This document shows positions 1-11,400 of a DNA stretch of 64,000 nt, piece after piece. Every line of letters starts with the position of its first letter. The first letter of the stretch is position 1. Position numbers and translations under genes: made by a program. This DNA is from JABDPF01 sp036351055. Lineage in GTDB: Bacteria; Pseudomonadota; Gammaproteobacteria; Xanthomonadales; SZUA-36. The stretch lies in NCBI GenBank assembly GCA_036351055.1, contig JAZBOH010000208.1, positions 4,318 through 68,317 on the forward strand, written 5' to 3'. The notes below the pieces were generated by a model, which worked only from the letters and a program-made list of their open reading frames with translations, did not search any database and had not been told where the DNA came from.

Positions 1-744
1 GCCGCGCAGGGCCTGGTGGCAGGTATCAACGCCGCACGCCAGGTGCGCGGTGAATCGAATTGGTCGCCCAGGCGTGATGAGTCCTACATGGGTGTGATGG
101 TCGACGATCTCATTACCCAGGGAACCCAGGAACCCTACCGAATGTTCACCAGCCGTGCTGAATACCGCCTGCAATTGCGCGAAGACAATGCGGACCTGCG
201 CCTGACCGGGACGGGACGAACACTCGGCCTGGTGGGTGACGATCAGTGGAATGCGTTCTGTACCAAGCGGGATGCCATCGAAGCGGAACGCACACGGCTT
301 GGCGGAATCTGGGTTGCTCCAGGCAACCGCCACGCTACATCCCTTGAAGCCCTGCACGACGTGAGTCTCAGCAGGGAAAGCACGGCGCTTGACCTGCTCA
401 AGAGACCGGAAATGGACTACGGCAAGCTGGTCTCGGTCGAGGGAATCGGTCCCGGAGTCGACGATCCCAAGGTTGCGGAGCAACTGGAGATCCAGGTTCG
501 CTACGCCGGTTACCTGGGGCGCCAGCAGGATGATATCGATCGCCGCCGCAAGCACGAAAGCACCCTGATACCGGAGGGATTCGATTATGGCCGGGTTCGG
601 GGACTGTCGTCCGAAGTGCGTGAAAAGCTGGAGCGCGTTCTGCCGGATACCGTCGGCCAGGCTTCACGAATTCCCGGAATGACCCCCGCGGCGATTTCCC
701 TGTTGTTGGTTTACCTCAAGAAAAGCCGCCAACAGGTTGCCTGA
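1..744 (+). CDS. mnmG: tRNA uridine-5-carboxymethylaminomethyl modification enzyme MnmG (GidA), C-terminal part
   Basis: MnmG works with MnmE to install the (carboxymethyl)aminomethyl group on wobble uridine 34 of certain tRNAs, using FAD and methylene-tetrahydrofolate. The window opens inside the gene: the frame is already open at base 1, and 247 codons remain before the TGA at 742-744. Family features visible are the AAQGLVAGINAAR segment that ends the FAD domain, then SPRRDESYMGVMVDDLITQGTQEPYRMFTSRAEYR split over two conserved blocks (about residues 25-60 of the fragment), and the helical C-terminal domain that binds MnmE and tRNA (RVRGLSSEVREKL, IPGMTPAAISLLLVYLKK). The true start lies upstream. 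rsmG, which often follows mnmG in other gammaproteobacteria, is absent here. Confidence 0.97.
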   Translation, partial: AAQGLVAGINAARQVRGESNWSPRRDESYMGVMVDDLITQGTQEPYRMFTSRAEYRLQLREDNADLRLTGTGRTLGLVGDDQWNAFCTKRDAIEAERTRLGGIWVAPGNRHATSLEALHDVSLSRESTALDLLKRPEMDYGKLVSVEGIGPGVDDPKVAEQLEIQVRYAGYLGRQQDDIDRRRKHESTLIPEGFDYGRVRGLSSEVREKLERVLPDTVGQASRIPGMTPAAISLLLVYLKKSRQQVA

Positions 745-830
745 ACACCCATTTCGGCAGGAATACTTCGAAATCACGAATTCGAAACAATCCATTTACC
801 TTTTTTTAACGCGGAATGGTTATGCTGAAT

Positions 831-943
831 GCGTAAGTTGACTGTGCCTAGCGTATCGCCCCTCTAGACAGGCAGTCCCCACACTTCTATGCCTTACGCG
901 ATACGCTTTGAAGCCCCAAGAGATAATCTTGGGGCTTTTTTTT
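831..943 (+). ncRNA. candidate small RNA with two competing folds, ending in an intrinsic terminator
   Basis: This stretch between mnmG and a convergent gene has no credible reading frame but strong RNA-like structure. Helix A pairs 831-837 (GCGTAAG) with 893-899 (CTTACGC). Helix B pairs 840-848 with 871-877 (GACTG-T-GCC with GGCAGTC). Helix C is a perfect 9-bp pairing of 851-859 (GCGTATCGC) with 898-906. C shares bases with A and would cross B, so A+B and C exclude each other. The segment ends in an 11-bp stem followed by eight T. A possible -10 (TATGCT, 821-826) would start transcription near 833, but no good -35 is seen. No Rfam family is recognised by eye. It could also be the structured 3' end of the mnmG transcript. 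Confidence 0.45.
911..943 (+). terminator. Rho-independent terminator
   Basis: An 11-bp perfect stem, AAGCCCCAAGA at 911-921 and its complement at 927-937, with a 5-nt loop GATAA is followed by a run of T up to 943. It ends the candidate small RNA and would also stop transcription from mnmG. Confidence 0.9.
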
Positions 944-945
944 CT

Positions 946-1109
946 GAATCGCTGGATGGGCCAAGTTCACGGGCATTGGCTTGTCCGGGGACGCCTGGGT
1001 ACCGGTCTTCACTCGTTACGTAGCGGCGCTACGCGCCTCGCTCCAGATCGGCACCCAGTCGCACCTGTCCGGCGCCACTGCTCCGCGAATCTGGCCCATC
1101 CAGCGATTC
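946..1109. repeat. 18-bp perfect inverted repeat enclosing structured non-coding DNA
   Basis: GAATCGCTGGATGGGCCA at 946-963 is exactly complementary to 1092-1109. Inside are a 7-bp hairpin (1019-1025 with 1027-1033, CGTAGCG/CGCTACG) and a 6-bp pairing of 995-1000 with 1053-1058. Together these could fold the 164 bases into one branched structure. No protein-coding frame is convincing here. It resembles a small non-autonomous mobile element (MITE-like) or a structured RNA. The stretch 1110-1241 that follows holds a GC-rich 8-bp hairpin (1204-1211 with 1216-1223, no T-run) and nothing else I can name. Confidence 0.5.
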
Positions 1110-1241
1110 GGGTCTTTTCGTAGCCCGATGAGCGCAGGCGACGAAAGCGGAGCGGTTTTGCCGAAGGCAGAGAAGTACTGCTTGAGTGCCGTCGCGCGTG
1201 CAGCCGCCTTCCGCCGAAGGCGGGAGCAGGGAAGCGAAACT

Positions 1242-2015
1242 CTACTTATTGTTGCCGTAGTCGCTGGCTTCAGGCATGTATTTGAGCATCCTGTTGTGGC
1301 CTGTCTTGAAGGACGAGCCCCAGTCGGCCATGAAGGCGTTGAACTCGTCTTCCCCGCCCAGTTCCTTGCTCATGAGGTCATAAAAAGACGGGTCTGCATC
1401 TGCCATGCCGGCCCAGCCTTTAACGGGTGAAATCAACTGGATTTCACCACCGTGCCCACCGGATGCGAGCCGTGTGAAGCCGAAGTGGTGTGGGAACCCG
1501 CCGGCTTTCAGAGTTTCGACGATGCGCGTCAGGCCCTTGTTGAACCTGGCGTACTGCCCGTTATGGATATACCAGGTTTCGATCTGGATGTGGCTGTAGC
1601 CCTCCCAGTTTTCGGGCCAGTGACTGACCTTTTCCATATCCGTGTGCATGCTGCGTTCTGCGCTTTCGACATGCGGTGCGATGTTGGTTCTAAAAACCTC
1701 CGCGGCTTTTTCCTGCCAGTCGTATTTGGCGTCGAAGTCAGCCCAGTCGTGGTTGCCGGAATGGGCGTAGTACATGCCTGTCTCGGGCCCCGTCAGCACT
1801 TCCCACCAGGTATACTCCATGTGCCCCTCGAAGTTGGCAATCCAGTGGTGGTAGTCCTTGACGCCTTTCAGCAGGGCTTCATCGTGGCCATCCTTGGGCG
1901 TGATCTTGACCAGTACGGCCACACCTTCGTTCTCTTCTTCCTGCGCCTGTACCGGCGCCAGCCAGAACAGACAGAGGAATGCGCAGATCAAAAGCAGTTT
2001 TGCTTTGATGTTCAT
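1242..2015 (-). CDS. secreted protein of unknown function
   Basis: A 257-residue protein with a signal peptide (MNIKAKLLLICAFLCLFW, cleavage near PVQA-QEEE at about residue 24). The start at 2015 is chosen over an in-frame upstream ATG because it puts GGGAG about 10 nt before the ATG and the signal peptide at the N terminus. The mature part is rich in Trp and His (HHW, YTWWEV, NHDWADFD, HWPENWEGYSHI) with no cysteines after the signal region. Its two halves look loosely alike, each with a 'GH/GY ... W' strand pattern reminiscent of duplicated ferredoxin-like (NIPSNAP or ABM-type) folds; that resemblance is an impression only. The gene stands alone, convergent with the structured DNA downstream of mnmG. 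Function unknown; export to the periplasm is inferred. Confidence 0.8.
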   Translation of the reverse strand: MNIKAKLLLICAFLCLFWLAPVQAQEEENEGVAVLVKITPKDGHDEALLKGVKDYHHWIANFEGHMEYTWWEVLTGPETGMYYAHSGNHDWADFDAKYDWQEKAAEVFRTNIAPHVESAERSMHTDMEKVSHWPENWEGYSHIQIETWYIHNGQYARFNKGLTRIVETLKAGGFPHHFGFTRLASGGHGGEIQLISPVKGWAGMADADPSFYDLMSKELGGEDEFNAFMADWGSSFKTGHNRMLKYMPEASDYGNNK

Positions 2016-2251
2016 GTGAAAAGTTCTCCCAGTAGTTTCAATAGTCGTTGTAATTATTACTCCGGGGCCCGGAAATCGGCCTCGAAGCATCTCCTGATTA
2101 TAGACAGTGATTGAAATAATTCAGGAAACGGTGGCTGACGTGGTCTGCGATGCAGTGGCCGTTAAGAGGATTGCGGGGTTTTCTGGCAATGAATGCGTTA
2201 GAATCCGACGCTTGTTGAATACAATAACCACTTGTCAGCAGGAACAGAGCC

Positions 2252-3952
2252 ATGAGTAGCGAAGCGCCGGTCGTGCCCACCAATTTCATCCGCAATATCA
2301 TCATCAGCGACCTGGAATCCGGGAAACACCAAACCATCATCACCCGCTTCCCGCCGGAACCCAACGGGCACCTGCATATCGGCCATGCCAAGTCGATTTG
2401 CCTGAACTTTGGCGTTGCTGATGAGTTTGGCGGCAAGACCAACCTGCGTTTTGACGATACCAACCCGTTGAAGGAAAACGAGGACTTCATGAATGCCATC
2501 ATGGAAGACGTCCGCTGGCTGGGTTTCGAGTGGGACAACCTGTTTCATGCTTCGGATTATTTCGAAGACCTCTACCAGTACGCCATTCACCTGATCAAGA
2601 CCGGTAAGGCCTACGTCGAGGAACTCAACGCGGACCAGATCATCGAGTTCCGCGGGGACTGGAAAAACAATGAGCCCGGGAAAGACAGCCCCTGGCGCGA
2701 CCGGCCGGTCGAAGAGAGCCTGGACCTGTTCCGGCGCATGAAAGCCGGTGAATTCGAAGACGGAAAATACGTGCTGCGCGCGAAGATCGACATGGCGTCT
2801 CCCGACCGCTTCATGCGTGACCCGGTAATGTACCGCATCCGCAACGCCAGCCATCACCGGACCGGTGACGAGTGGCATATTTACCCGATGTACGACTGGG
2901 CGCACGGTATTTCCGATGCGATTGAAGGCATTACACATTCACTGTGTACGCTCGAGTTCGAAGAACATCGCCCCCTGTACGAGTGGTTCCTGGAAAACAT
3001 CCCTTCGCCGAGCAATCCGCGCCAGATCGAATTTGCCCGTGGCAACCTCGATTACACCGTCATGAGCAAGCGCCGCCTGCGCGAATTGGTCGAGGAAGGC
3101 CACGTCAGCGGTTGGGATGATCCGCGCTTGCCGACGCTGGCCGGTCTGCGCCGCCGTGGTTTCACGCCGGAGGCGATCCGGGCGTTCTGGACCGAGATGG
3201 GCGTCTCCAAGTCCAACAGCATCATTTCCATGGGGGTGCTGGAAAACGCCGTGCGCAACGACCTCAACGTCCGTGCGCCGCGCACCATGGCCGTGCTCGA
3301 CCCGCTGAAGGTAGTGCTGAGCAATTTCCCGGAAGGCGAAACAGACTGGGTCGAAGCCGCGGTGCATCCGCAAAACCAGGAAATGGGCAACCGCAAGGTG
3401 CCTTTGACCCGCGAGATCTGGATTGAACGCAGCGACTTCATGGAAGAGCCGCCGCGTAAGTTTTTCCGGCTCAAGCCCGGAGGGGAAGTGCGGCTGCGTA
3501 ACGCCTTTATCGTCAAATGCACAGACGTGATCAAGAACAAGGACGGGGACATCGTCGAACTGCATTGCGAATTCGACCCGGAAACACGCTCCGGCATGCC
3601 GGGCGCGAGCCGTAAGGTCAAGGGTACGATACACTGGGTTTCCGCCGAACACGGCGTACCGGTGGAAGTGCGCCTGTGCGACCGCCTGTTTACCGTGCCC
3701 AACCCGCTCGGTGACAAGGACCGTGATTTTCGTGAATTTCTCAACCCGCATTCCCTCGACGTGCTGAAGAACGTCATTGTCGAGCCAGCAGTGGCGGAAG
3801 GCGGGCCGGGTGACCTCTACCAGTTCGAGCGCACCGGGTATTTCTGCCATGACAACGTGGATTCGAACCCCGGCCGTCCGGTCCTGAACCGTATCGTGAC
3901 CCTGCGTGATTCATGGGCACGCATTGAGAAAGAAATGGCGCAGGCCAGGTAA
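2252..3952 (+). CDS. glnS: glutaminyl-tRNA synthetase
   Basis: A class I aminoacyl-tRNA synthetase that charges tRNA-Gln with glutamine in the cytoplasm. The 566 residues match the usual bacterial length of about 555. The N terminus carries RFPPEPNGHLHIGHAKS, with the HIGH signature at residues 42-45. The second ATP-binding signature, here VMSKR, is at 270-274 after NLDYT. The block FDDTNPLKENEDF and the beta-barrel anticodon-binding region (MEEPPRKFFRLKPGGEVRLRNAF) are typical of GlnRS rather than GluRS. The start ATG at 2252 has an AGGA about 10 nt upstream. The gene is monocistronic by spacing, with a separate promoter for the lemA gene that follows. Confidence 0.98.
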   Translation: MSSEAPVVPTNFIRNIIISDLESGKHQTIITRFPPEPNGHLHIGHAKSICLNFGVADEFGGKTNLRFDDTNPLKENEDFMNAIMEDVRWLGFEWDNLFHASDYFEDLYQYAIHLIKTGKAYVEELNADQIIEFRGDWKNNEPGKDSPWRDRPVEESLDLFRRMKAGEFEDGKYVLRAKIDMASPDRFMRDPVMYRIRNASHHRTGDEWHIYPMYDWAHGISDAIEGITHSLCTLEFEEHRPLYEWFLENIPSPSNPRQIEFARGNLDYTVMSKRRLRELVEEGHVSGWDDPRLPTLAGLRRRGFTPEAIRAFWTEMGVSKSNSIISMGVLENAVRNDLNVRAPRTMAVLDPLKVVLSNFPEGETDWVEAAVHPQNQEMGNRKVPLTREIWIERSDFMEEPPRKFFRLKPGGEVRLRNAFIVKCTDVIKNKDGDIVELHCEFDPETRSGMPGASRKVKGTIHWVSAEHGVPVEVRLCDRLFTVPNPLGDKDRDFREFLNPHSLDVLKNVIVEPAVAEGGPGDLYQFERTGYFCHDNVDSNPGRPVLNRIVTLRDSWARIEKEMAQAR

Positions 3953-3984
3953 ACCGGTCCGGGCCATGCATGACTACCTTCACC

Positions 3985-4013
3985 CTTAAAACAGGGCGAG
4001 GGTCTGCTACACT
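3985..4013 (+). promoter_or_regulatory. putative sigma70 promoter of the lemA operon
   Basis: An extended -10 element (TG at 4005-4006, C, TACACT at 4008-4013) sits 17 bp after a weak -35 (CTTAAA, 3985-3990). Predicted transcription starts near 4020, giving a leader of about 20 nt before the lemA ATG at 4043. The placement between glnS and lemA is consistent, but this is a motif match only. Confidence 0.45.
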
Positions 4014-4042
4014 TTTTACAGGCCTCACACGGGAGAAATGAA

Positions 4043-4627
4043 ATGGGTGGTTGGATTATCCTCGCGATCCTTGCGGCGCTGGTCTTTTTTGCGATCACGA
4101 TCTACAACCGGCTGGTCGCCGGGCGCAACCGGTTCAAAAACGCGTTTGCTCAGATTGATGTGCAACTGACACGGCGTCATGACCTGATTCCCAACCTGGT
4201 CGAAACCGCCAAGGGGTACATGAAACACGAGCGCGAGACCCTCGAGGGGGTCATCAATGCGCGCAATACGGCCGTCAGCGGCCTGAAGGCGGCAAGCGCC
4301 GACCCGTCCAATCCCGAGGCCATGAAACAACTGGCTGCAGCGGAGCAGGGGCTTTCCGGCGCACTGGGACGGCTTTTTGCGCTGTCCGAGGCATACCCGG
4401 ACCTGAAGGCCAATGAAAACATGATGCAGCTGTCGGAAGAGCTGACCACCACGGAAAACAAGGTGGCGTTCGCACGGCAGGCTTACAACGATTCGGTCAT
4501 GGACTACAACACGCTGCGTGAATCGTTCCCGAACAACCTGTTTGCCGGCTGGTTCAGTTTCAAGCCTGCAGAATTGCTCGAGATCGAAGACGAGGCCAAG
4601 CGCGAAGTACCCAAGGTCAGCTTCTAA
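4043..4627 (+). CDS. lemA: LemA family membrane protein
   Basis: The 194 residues begin with a single transmembrane helix (about 3-21, GGWIILAILAALVFFAITIYN), then the conserved LemA core NRLVAGRNRFKNAFAQIDVQLTRRHDLIPNLVE and a four-helix-bundle-like alpha-helical region to the C terminus. The family is widespread and has no firmly established biochemical role; the bulk of the protein is predicted to lie outside the cytoplasmic membrane. A good Shine-Dalgarno (GGGAGAAATGAA) precedes the ATG. Only 15 nt separate it from the M48 protease gene. LemA and HtpX-like proteases are recurrent neighbours, so they probably act together at the membrane. Confidence 0.95.
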   Translation: MGGWIILAILAALVFFAITIYNRLVAGRNRFKNAFAQIDVQLTRRHDLIPNLVETAKGYMKHERETLEGVINARNTAVSGLKAASADPSNPEAMKQLAAAEQGLSGALGRLFALSEAYPDLKANENMMQLSEELTTTENKVAFARQAYNDSVMDYNTLRESFPNNLFAGWFSFKPAELLEIEDEAKREVPKVSF

Positions 4628-4642
4628 GCAGGGAGCCAGGCT

Positions 4643-6544
<1,902 letters not shown>

Positions 6545-6565
<21 letters not shown>

Positions 6566-6714
6566 AATGGCCCCGTCCCTTCGGGTTGCACTCCAAATCG
6601 CGCCATGCGGCGTTGATCGTCGTTCGTTTGGTGTTACCAAACTTCACTCCTCGCGCCTTGCCTGGCGCGATTTGGAGTGGCAACGACACCATTTCAATAG
6701 GTGTTCACAGGCCT
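6545..6714. mobile_element. 170-bp palindromic MITE-like element at the convergent ends of two genes
   Basis: The terminal inverted repeats 6545-6570 and 6689-6714 match at 25 of 26 positions (AGGCCTGTGAAC...). A second inner pair, 6586-6605 (TTGCACTCCAAATCGCGCCA) and about 6661-6682, is near-perfect with one extra base. A small palindrome (TTTGGTGTTACCAAA) lies near the centre. The element carries no gene. It provides the last codons and stop of the M48 protease on one strand and of the GMC oxidoreductase on the other. No clear target-site duplication is visible; the ends are themselves AGGCCT. It could also act as a bidirectional transcription barrier between the two genes. No second copy was seen in this window. 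Confidence 0.7.
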
Positions 6715-8273
6715 CTATTCGCGGCGAATTTCTCAGCGATCATGATGGTCGGTGCGTTGGTGTTCCCGGACACCAGCGTGGGCATGACCGAAGCGTCTAC
6801 CACGGACAGACCCTCCAGTCCCCTCACGTTCAGATCGGGGTCGACCACGGCCAGCTCATCGTTACCCATCTTGCAGGTGCCGATTGGATGGTAGATGGTT
6901 TCGGCTTTCCTGCGGATCACGTCGAGGACCTGTTGCTCGGTTTTTTCGCTTTCACCCGGGAACACTTCCTCCCCCGCGTAGGGCTCGAACGCCTTCTGCG
7001 CGAACAGTTCGCGGGCGATTCTTACACATTCAAGCATCAGCTTGCGGTCGTATTCCTTCGCCATGTAGTTCGGCTGGATTGCCGGTTGCTCGAGCGGGTT
7101 GGTCGATTTGAGTTTCAGGTAGCCGCGGCTTTCTGGCCGCAGCGCACAACCGTGGATGGTCATTCCGTGGCCAGGCAGGCGGTTTCTGCCATGATCATCC
7201 AGAAAGGCGGGGACAAAGTGTAACTGGATATCCGGGCGGTCATCTGTCGCATGGCGGCTCAGGACAAAGGCGCCAGCCTCGGCGATGTTGGAACTTCCGG
7301 GTCCCTGGCGCCCGAACAGGTAGCGCAGGCCCACGGCCAGGTCATTCAGCTTGTCATAGCTGATGGGCTGTTTGTAGTGCACCAGGGTGCAGAAATCCAG
7401 GTGGTCCTGCAGGTTGTAGCCGACCCCGGGCAGTTCGTGGCGGGCTTCAACACCGGCCGCTGCCAGTTCGTCGGGCCGGCCGATGCCCGACAACATCAGC
7501 AGCTGCGGCGAGTTGACGGCGCCGCCGGACAGGATCACGCGCCCTGCGCTCGCGGTGACGCTTTTACCGCCTTTCCGGTATTCGACCCCCGTGACCCTGG
7601 GTCCATCAAATTGCAGTTTGACCACATGGGCACCGGTCATGACGGACAGGTTGGACCGTTCAAGCGCGGGGCGCAGGTAGGCGACAGCCGTGCTGCAACG
7701 CTTGCCGTCGCGTTGCGTCACCTGGTAGAGGGCGAAACCTCTCTGGTGCGGGCCGTTGAAATCGTCGGTTTGGCCGTAACCGGCCTGCACCCCGGCCTCG
7801 ATAAATACCGAGGAAAGCGGATTGCTGTAACGCAGGTTCTGCACGCTGAGGGGGCCGCCCACGCCATGGTACTCGGATGGGCCGTTTTCCTGGTCTTCCG
7901 ACTTGATGAACCAGGGCAGAACGTCGGAAGAGCCCCACCCCTCGGCGCCGCCATCGGCCCAGGAGTCGTAGTCTTTCCGGTGGCCGCGGCAATAACACAT
8001 CGCGTTGATGGAGCTTGACCCGCCCAGCACTTTGCCGCGCGGCCAGTACATGCGCCGTCCGTTCATTTCAGGCTGAGGTTCGGTTTCGTAAGACCAGTTG
8101 ATGCGGGATATGCTGATCAGCTTGGCCAGACCGGCCGGCATGTGAATGAAGGGGTGCCGGTCTTTGCCGCCGGCTTCCAGCAACAGAACACGGTTGTTGG
8201 GGTTCTCGGAGAGACGGCTGGCAAGTACGCAACCGGCCGAGCCTGCTCCGACAATGATGTAATCAAAATCCAT
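6705..8273 (-). CDS. GMC family FAD-dependent oxidoreductase (choline dehydrogenase-like)
   Basis: A 522-residue flavoprotein of the glucose-methanol-choline oxidoreductase family, which oxidises an alcohol group to aldehyde using FAD. The Rossmann motif GAGSAG is at residues 9-14, followed by LLEAGG with the ribose-binding glutamate. The GMC signature WPRGKVLGGSSSINAM is near residue 80. The C-terminal catalytic pair is His462 (YHPIGTCKMG) and Asn504 (VSGNTNAPT). BetA-like dehydrogenases share this architecture, but no betaine-aldehyde dehydrogenase or other betaine gene is near, so the substrate is unknown. The last residues NRGL and stop are encoded within the palindromic element described at 6545-6714. 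The gene is convergent with the M48 protease and divergent from the RND pump. Confidence 0.93.
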   Translation of the reverse strand: MDFDYIIVGAGSAGCVLASRLSENPNNRVLLLEAGGKDRHPFIHMPAGLAKLISISRINWSYETEPQPEMNGRRMYWPRGKVLGGSSSINAMCYCRGHRKDYDSWADGGAEGWGSSDVLPWFIKSEDQENGPSEYHGVGGPLSVQNLRYSNPLSSVFIEAGVQAGYGQTDDFNGPHQRGFALYQVTQRDGKRCSTAVAYLRPALERSNLSVMTGAHVVKLQFDGPRVTGVEYRKGGKSVTASAGRVILSGGAVNSPQLLMLSGIGRPDELAAAGVEARHELPGVGYNLQDHLDFCTLVHYKQPISYDKLNDLAVGLRYLFGRQGPGSSNIAEAGAFVLSRHATDDRPDIQLHFVPAFLDDHGRNRLPGHGMTIHGCALRPESRGYLKLKSTNPLEQPAIQPNYMAKEYDRKLMLECVRIARELFAQKAFEPYAGEEVFPGESEKTEQQVLDVIRRKAETIYHPIGTCKMGNDELAVVDPDLNVRGLEGLSVVDASVMPTLVSGNTNAPTIMIAEKFAANRGL

Positions 8274-8386
8274 GCGCTGGTGCTCCAGGGCGGGTTCTAG
8301 CTCTTTTTAAAGATACGCCTAATGCCGCCTGCCGCAAAGCTTGCGAACCAGATATTGCGCGCTGCCTGATCGCGGTCAATAAAGGG

Positions 8387-8392
8387 TATAAT
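8387..8392 (+). promoter_or_regulatory. -10 element of the RND pump operon
   Basis: A perfect TATAAT lies about 30 nt before the GTG start of the RND permease. No convincing -35 is seen 16-18 bp upstream, which may mean activator dependence. The 150-bp gap also has to hold the promoter of the divergent GMC oxidoreductase. Confidence 0.4.
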
Positions 8393-8423
8393 TGCCGGCC
8401 CGATTGTATTCAGGATAGTCACC

Positions 8424-11400
8424 GTGACGCTGACCAAGATTTCCCTGTCGAACCCGGTTGCGGTCGTTGTGGCCTGCATCCTGGTTGGCATATTCGGCCT
8501 CATCAGCCTGAGTCGCCTGCCCATCCAGATGGCGCCGGACATTGCGCGGCCGGTCATCTCGATCGAAACGGCGTGGCGAGCCGCGGCGCCAAACGAAATC
8601 GAGTCCGAAATCATCGAACAGCAGGAAGACGTGCTTCAGAGCACGCCAGGCTTGCTGAAAATGTTGTCGTCGGCCAATTATGGCCGCGGTTCCATCAACC
8701 TCGAGTTTGTTATCGGCACCGATATGAACCGGGCCCTTATCGAAGTCATGAACCGGCTGAACCAGGTGCCGCGTTACCCGGTGGACGCCTTCGAACCGGT
8801 GATCAGTGTCGGTGGCAACGACTTCGACAAGGTGATTGCGTGGTTTACGCTGACGACCAAGCCGGGCAACGACAGGGACATCTCAAGTTACCAGGATTTT
8901 GTTGACGACTCGGTTCTCACCCGGATCGAGCGCGTGCCGGGGGTTTCCAGGGCAGGCGCTTTTGGCGGTCGCCAATACGAGGTCCGGATCACTTTCGACC
9001 CGTTCAAGGCTGCAAACATCGGGGTTGACCTGACCCGGGTCCAGGCGCAACTGGGGTCAAACTCAGATGTTTCCGCCGGGCTCAACGAGGTGGGGAGGCG
9101 CGACTACACGATCCGTTTCAGCGGCAAGTATGAAGTCGATGACCTGGGTGAACTGGTGCTGGAATGGCGTGACGGCAAACCGGTTTTCCTACGCGATGTG
9201 GCCCGGGTCAGCATGGAAATGATCGACATCAATAACATGCTGACCAAGAATGGAGAACCTTCCATTGCCTTTTTCGTCATCCCGGAATCGGGCGTAAATG
9301 TTTACGAGGTGATGAACGGCGTCAAGGCCACGGTTGCCGACCTGCAGGCCAATGAATTCGAACGCGCCGGCCTGGATGTCAGTCAAAGTTCCGATAACAC
9401 CATCTACATAACAGCCTCGGTTGGCATGGTGCGTAACAACCTCCTGCTCGGTGTGTCGCTGGCCATCGGCGTGCTCTGGTGGTTCCTGCGCAAGTTCCGT
9501 GCCACCCTGATCGTTGCCCTGTCCATCCCGTTCTGTGGCCTGATGGCTTTCATGGTGTTGGATTTTGCCGGCAGGTCGCTGAATATCATTTCCCTGGCTG
9601 GCCTGGCCTTCGCCACCGGCATGGTGCTCGATGCCGCCATCGTGGTGCTGGAGAACATTTTCCGCCAGCGTGAAGCGGGCCTGAACGGCGACGAGGCTTC
9701 CATGCGCGGTGTTTCCCAGGTGTGGGGCGCATTGCTGGCATCGACAGCGACCACCGTCGCCATCTTCATGCCGGTCATTTTCCTGGAAAACGAGGCAGGT
9801 CAGTTGTTCAGCGACCTTGCCGTCACCATTTCAGCCGCGGTGGTCGCATCCCTGCTGGTGGCAGTCACCGTGTTGCCGACAGCGGCTTCCAACTGGATCA
9901 AGGGCGAGGCCATCGACGACCACCACCGCCACTGGTGGCGCTGGGTTACCGACCACATCATGAACTGGACCGATACGCCGCGCAGACGCTGGACCTGGGT
10001 TGCGTCCCTGACCGTGATCCCGGTCGTGATAGCCCTGTCGATGATTCCGCCGGCGGATTACCTGCCTGAAGGGAAGCGGAACTTCTTCTTCGGGGTGATG
10101 ATCACGGCTCCGGGCCTGGGCATGGAGACGGCCAAGGAAGAGATGGTAAGAGTCGTCGCCGATCGCCTCGAGCCCTATCTGAGCGGGGAAAAACAACCGC
10201 AACTCGAACAGTATTTTCTGGGCACGGCCAGGGGTTGGGGCACCTTTATGGGAGGCGAGGCCAAGAACAGTGACGAGTTTGACGAATTGCTGGGTGTGTT
10301 CAACCGGGACATCATGTCCGGCTTCCCGGACACCTTTGGTTTTGTCGGGCGTGCCCCGGTTTTCGGCGGTTCACGCGGCGGGCGCAAGATTGATATCGAC
10401 CTTTCCGCCGAGTCGTTCGAGTCACTGCTGGCAGCGGGGCGGACCGGGTTTTATGTGCTGATGCAGGAAATGCCGGAAGCCCAGATCCAGCCTCAGCCCG
10501 GCCTGGAACTTGCAGAGCCGGAAATTCGACTGATCCCGGATGACCGCAAGATCGCCGAAGTGGGCTGGAACCGGACCATGTTGTCCACGGCTATTCGCGC
10601 CATGGGCGATGGTGCATTCCTGGGTGAATACTTTGATGGTACGCGACGCTACAACGTCGTGATGCGGGCCGAAGGCTGGTATTCACCGGAAGAACTGGGC
10701 GCCATTCCGGTCTACACCGCCGAGGGCGGGGTCCATTCCCTGGGTGAACTCGTGCGGGTCACGCGGACAGCGGGTCCGTCGAGCATCAGGCGGATCGACC
10801 GCAAGCGCACGCTGACTCTGGAAGTCAAACCGCCTGCGCAAATGCCCATGGAAGAGGCACTGAGCATCATCAGGGAAAAGGTGGCTCCGGCCATTCTCGC
10901 CAGCATGCCGGAAGACGGCACGGTGAAATACCGGGGTACGGCCGAAGCGCTCGACGAGGCCCTGGCCAGCATGACCGGCAGTTTCGTCCTTGCCGTGGTG
11001 ATTCTCTACCTGCTGATTTCGGCCCTGTTCCGTTCCTTCAAGGATTCCCTGCTGGTCATTCTGACCATTCCGATGGCCACGGTCGGTGGCATTATCTCCC
11101 TGCGGCTGGTCGACCTGGCGCTGTCTGCCAGTGGCGGTCAGGCGATGGACCTGCTGACCATGATCGGTTTCGTGATCCTGCTGGGCCTGGTGGTCAATAA
11201 CGCGATCCTGCTGGTTTACCGGGCGCGCGACGCCGAACGTGAAGGCATGGACCGCCGCGATGCCGTGGAAAGCGCGGTTCGTCTGCGTCTGCGCCCCATC
11301 CTGATGAGTACAACGACCAGTGTCTTTGGCATGTTGCCATTGATGCTCATGCCAGGCGCTGGCACGGAGCTGTACCGCGGGATGGCGGCTGTCATCGTCG

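Noticed and set aside
1452..2114. 220-codon plus-strand frame opposite the secreted protein gene
   Set aside because: The minus-strand frame has a signal peptide and Shine-Dalgarno, whereas this one has neither and runs through the other gene's promoter.
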